Assembly: GCA_009784085.1 (NCBI GenBank)
Contig: WRCJ01000003.1
Coordinates: forward strand, 1 to 38,947
From: Oscillospiraceae bacterium
GTDB lineage: Bacteria > Bacillota > Clostridia > Oscillospirales > UBA929
Direction: 5' to 3'
DNA: 38,947 nt
Position numbers and translations under genes: made by a program. The notes below the pieces were generated by a model. The model searched no databases and was not told the DNA's origin. It saw only the letters and a list, made by a program, of their open reading frames with translations. Positions 37,490-38,947 of this stretch are shown here, piece after piece. Every line of letters starts with the position of its first letter. Position 1 is the stretch's first letter.

Positions 37490-38947
37490 CTACCGCCCAT
37501 CGCCTTCCAGGCCCAGCTCCCGCGTCGCCTGTTCGCGCAGTTTGTACTTGAGGATCTTGCCGGCGGCATTCATGGGCAACTCATCGATGAAGAGGACATA
37601 GGAGGGAACCTTGTGGCGCGAGATGTTATGTGCCGCAAAGGCTAAGATGTCCTCTTTGTCCACGCTGGCGCCCTCGCGTCGGATGACAAAGGCGCACACC
37701 TCCTCGCCGAATTTGCGGGAGGGCACGGCCACCACCTGCACATCTTTGACGCCGGGGCAGGTGTACAGCAGCTCCTCGATCTCCCGGGGGTAGATGTTTT
37801 CGCCGCCCCGGATGATCATATCCTTGATGCGCCCCGTGATGGTGTAGTAACCGTTTTCGTCGCAGGACCCCAAGTCGCCGGTGTGCAGCCATCCCTCTTC
37901 GTCGATGACCGCCGCCGTCGCCTCGGGCATGTTGTAGTATCCACGCATCAGCAGGTAGCCCCGGGTACAGATCTCCCCCTGCACCCCTGGCGGGACTTCC
38001 AACCCGGTTTCGGGATCCACAATCTTGCCCTCGGTGTGGGGCAACAGCTGCCCCACGGTGGATACGCGTAGCTCGACGGGGTCGTCGGTGTGCGACGTGG
38101 TCATGCCGGGGGAGGATTCGGTCTGGCCGTAGGTGATGACAATATCCCGCATGTTCATTTTGTCGATAACCTGCCGCATGACCTCTATCGGGCAGGTGGA
38201 TCCGGCCATGATACCGGTGCGCAGGCTGGTCAGGTCATACTTTTCAAAGTCAGGGTGTTCCAGGATAAAGATGAACATGGTGGGCACGCCATAGACGCCG
38301 GTGCATCGCTCGGCCTGGATCGTTTCCATGACAGGGACGGGCGAGTAGATCTCCACCGGGACCATCGTGGACGCATGGGTGATGCAAGCCATTTGCGCCA
38401 GCACCATGCCGAAACAATGGAAGAACGGCACCGGGATGCACATGCGGTCGCGCGGGGAGAGTCTCATGCAGTCGCCGATGAACAGCCCGTTGTTGATGAT
38501 GTTGAAGTGGGTGAGCATGACGCCCTTGGGAAACCCGGTCGTGCCCGAGGTATATTGCATATTGCTGATATCTTCCCAGTGGACGCTGCGTTGGGCGGCG
38601 GCAAGCTCCTCATCCGAAACCTCTGCGCCCAGGGCCAGGATGTCGCCCCAGGTGAACAGCCCCTCTTGCGGGGCGGGGGATGCCTCCCCGGGAAGATGGA
38701 TGATATTGATGTCGCCCCAGGTGAACAGCCCCTCTTGCGGGGCGGGGGATGCCTCCCGGGGAAGATGGATGATATTCTTGAGCCTTGGCAATTTATCCGA
38801 GGCAAACGCGCCCGGCTCGCTGTCCTTCAGTTCTGGCAGGAGGTCGTTGAGGATAGACAGGTAATCTAGCCCCCGGGCGCCGTCGCAAAACAGAAGCGTC
38901 ATGGAGTCCGACTGGCGCAACAAGTATTCCAGCTCGAAACGCTTGTA
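37490..38947 (-). CDS. Acyl-CoA synthetase (AMP-forming), 5' end outside window
   Basis: The frame is open to the window edge (begins Tyr-Lys-Arg-Phe-Glu-Leu-Glu-Tyr), so 485 residues are visible and the N terminus is missing. ANL-family motifs are intact: YTSGTTGFPKG, the YGQTESSPG region, WLHTGDLG, RIKDMIIRGGENIYPREIE and the C-terminal lysine in PMNAAGKILKYKLRE. It activates a medium- or long-chain fatty or related acid to acyl-CoA through acyl-AMP. A 69-bp tandem duplication adds 23 residues in the N-terminal part, ahead of the P-loop. Confidence 0.92.
   Translation of the reverse strand, partial: YKRFELEYLLRQSDSMTLLFCDGARGLDYLSILNDLLPELKDSEPGAFASDKLPRLKNIIHLPREASPAPQEGLFTWGDINIIHLPGEASPAPQEGLFTWGDILALGAEVSDEELAAAQRSVHWEDISNMQYTSGTTGFPKGVMLTHFNIINNGLFIGDCMRLSPRDRMCIPVPFFHCFGMVLAQMACITHASTMVPVEIYSPVPVMETIQAERCTGVYGVPTMFIFILEHPDFEKYDLTSLRTGIMAGSTCPIEVMRQVIDKMNMRDIVITYGQTESSPGMTTSHTDDPVELRVSTVGQLLPHTEGKIVDPETGLEVPPGVQGEICTRGYLLMRGYYNMPEATAAVIDEEGWLHTGDLGSCDENGYYTITGRIKDMIIRGGENIYPREIEELLYTCPGVKDVQVVAVPSRKFGEEVCAFVIRREGASVDKEDILAFAAHNISRHKVPSYVLFIDELPMNAAGKILKYKLREQATRELGLEGDGR
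38639..38776. repeat. 69-bp in-frame tandem duplication in the acyl-CoA synthetase
   Basis: Units 38639-38707 and 38708-38776 differ at a single base. Each encodes 23 residues (core SPAPQEGLFTWGDI); the only change is Gly versus Arg. Confidence 0.97.

Overview
The window looks like a chromosomal segment of an anaerobic, fairly GC-rich member of the Bacillota, most likely class Clostridia. The support is consistent: strong GGAGG-type ribosome binding sites, lipoprotein solute-binding proteins, an SLH-domain surface protein, a sortase-type PQTGD tail, a GlgC/GlgD pair, a NifS/NifU pair of the clostridial type, a rubredoxin, a DivIVA-like coiled-coil protein and an ECF-like sigma factor followed by a DUF4367-type protein. 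No rRNA, tRNA or CRISPR array was seen.

Layout. 1-147: 3' end (domains V-VI) of a group II intron cut by the window edge. 181-3159 (-): DUF4342-type protein, response regulator and histidine kinase in overlapping order. 3296-6502 (-): cysteine desulfurase, Fe-S scaffold and M20 peptidase. 6917-8262 (+): thioredoxin and a DivIVA-like protein. 8361-12723 (-): rubredoxin and a small pilus-type locus (PilT, three or four pseudopilin-like proteins, PilC/GspF). 12988-13206: a frameshifted fragment of an adaptor gene whose intact copy lies 5 kb away. 13257-13954 (-): RelB/PIN toxin-antitoxin pair. 14156-19954 (+): an ABC import operon, SBP-permease-permease-HlyD-like adaptor-SBP, without ATPase. 20100-22389 (-): sigma factor, DUF4367 protein and a probably sortase-anchored surface protein. 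22490-22636: possible plus-strand small RNA with its own terminator. 22668-32735 (-): glycogen operon pduL-glgB-glgC-glgD-(zinc-ribbon membrane protein)-glgA-glgP. 33047-34155 (+): XRE regulator and Smr-like protein. 34257-36080 (-): an SLH/solute-binding fusion. 36371-38947 (-): a YhcG/DUF1016 nuclease-like gene and a truncated acyl-CoA synthetase.

How it fits together. The glycogen genes form one complete cycle: ADP-glucose synthesis by GlgC/GlgD, elongation by GlgA, branching by GlgB and phosphorolysis by GlgP. PduL at the head of the operon would link acyl-CoA to acyl-phosphate and so to ATP. The sugar-type ABC importer and the SLH-anchored binding protein point to a life based on carbohydrate uptake.

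The most striking property is not a single gene. At least ten gene ends carry a short tandem duplication that includes the stop codon (unit 6 to 24 bp), and further in-frame tandem repeats sit close to protein ends, in linkers and in leaders. The candidates for undescribed biology are this gene-end duplication pattern, the PilT-only pilus locus, the importer operon with an efflux-type adaptor, the SLH-SBP fusion flanked by copies of a neighbour gene's end, and the candidate small RNA.
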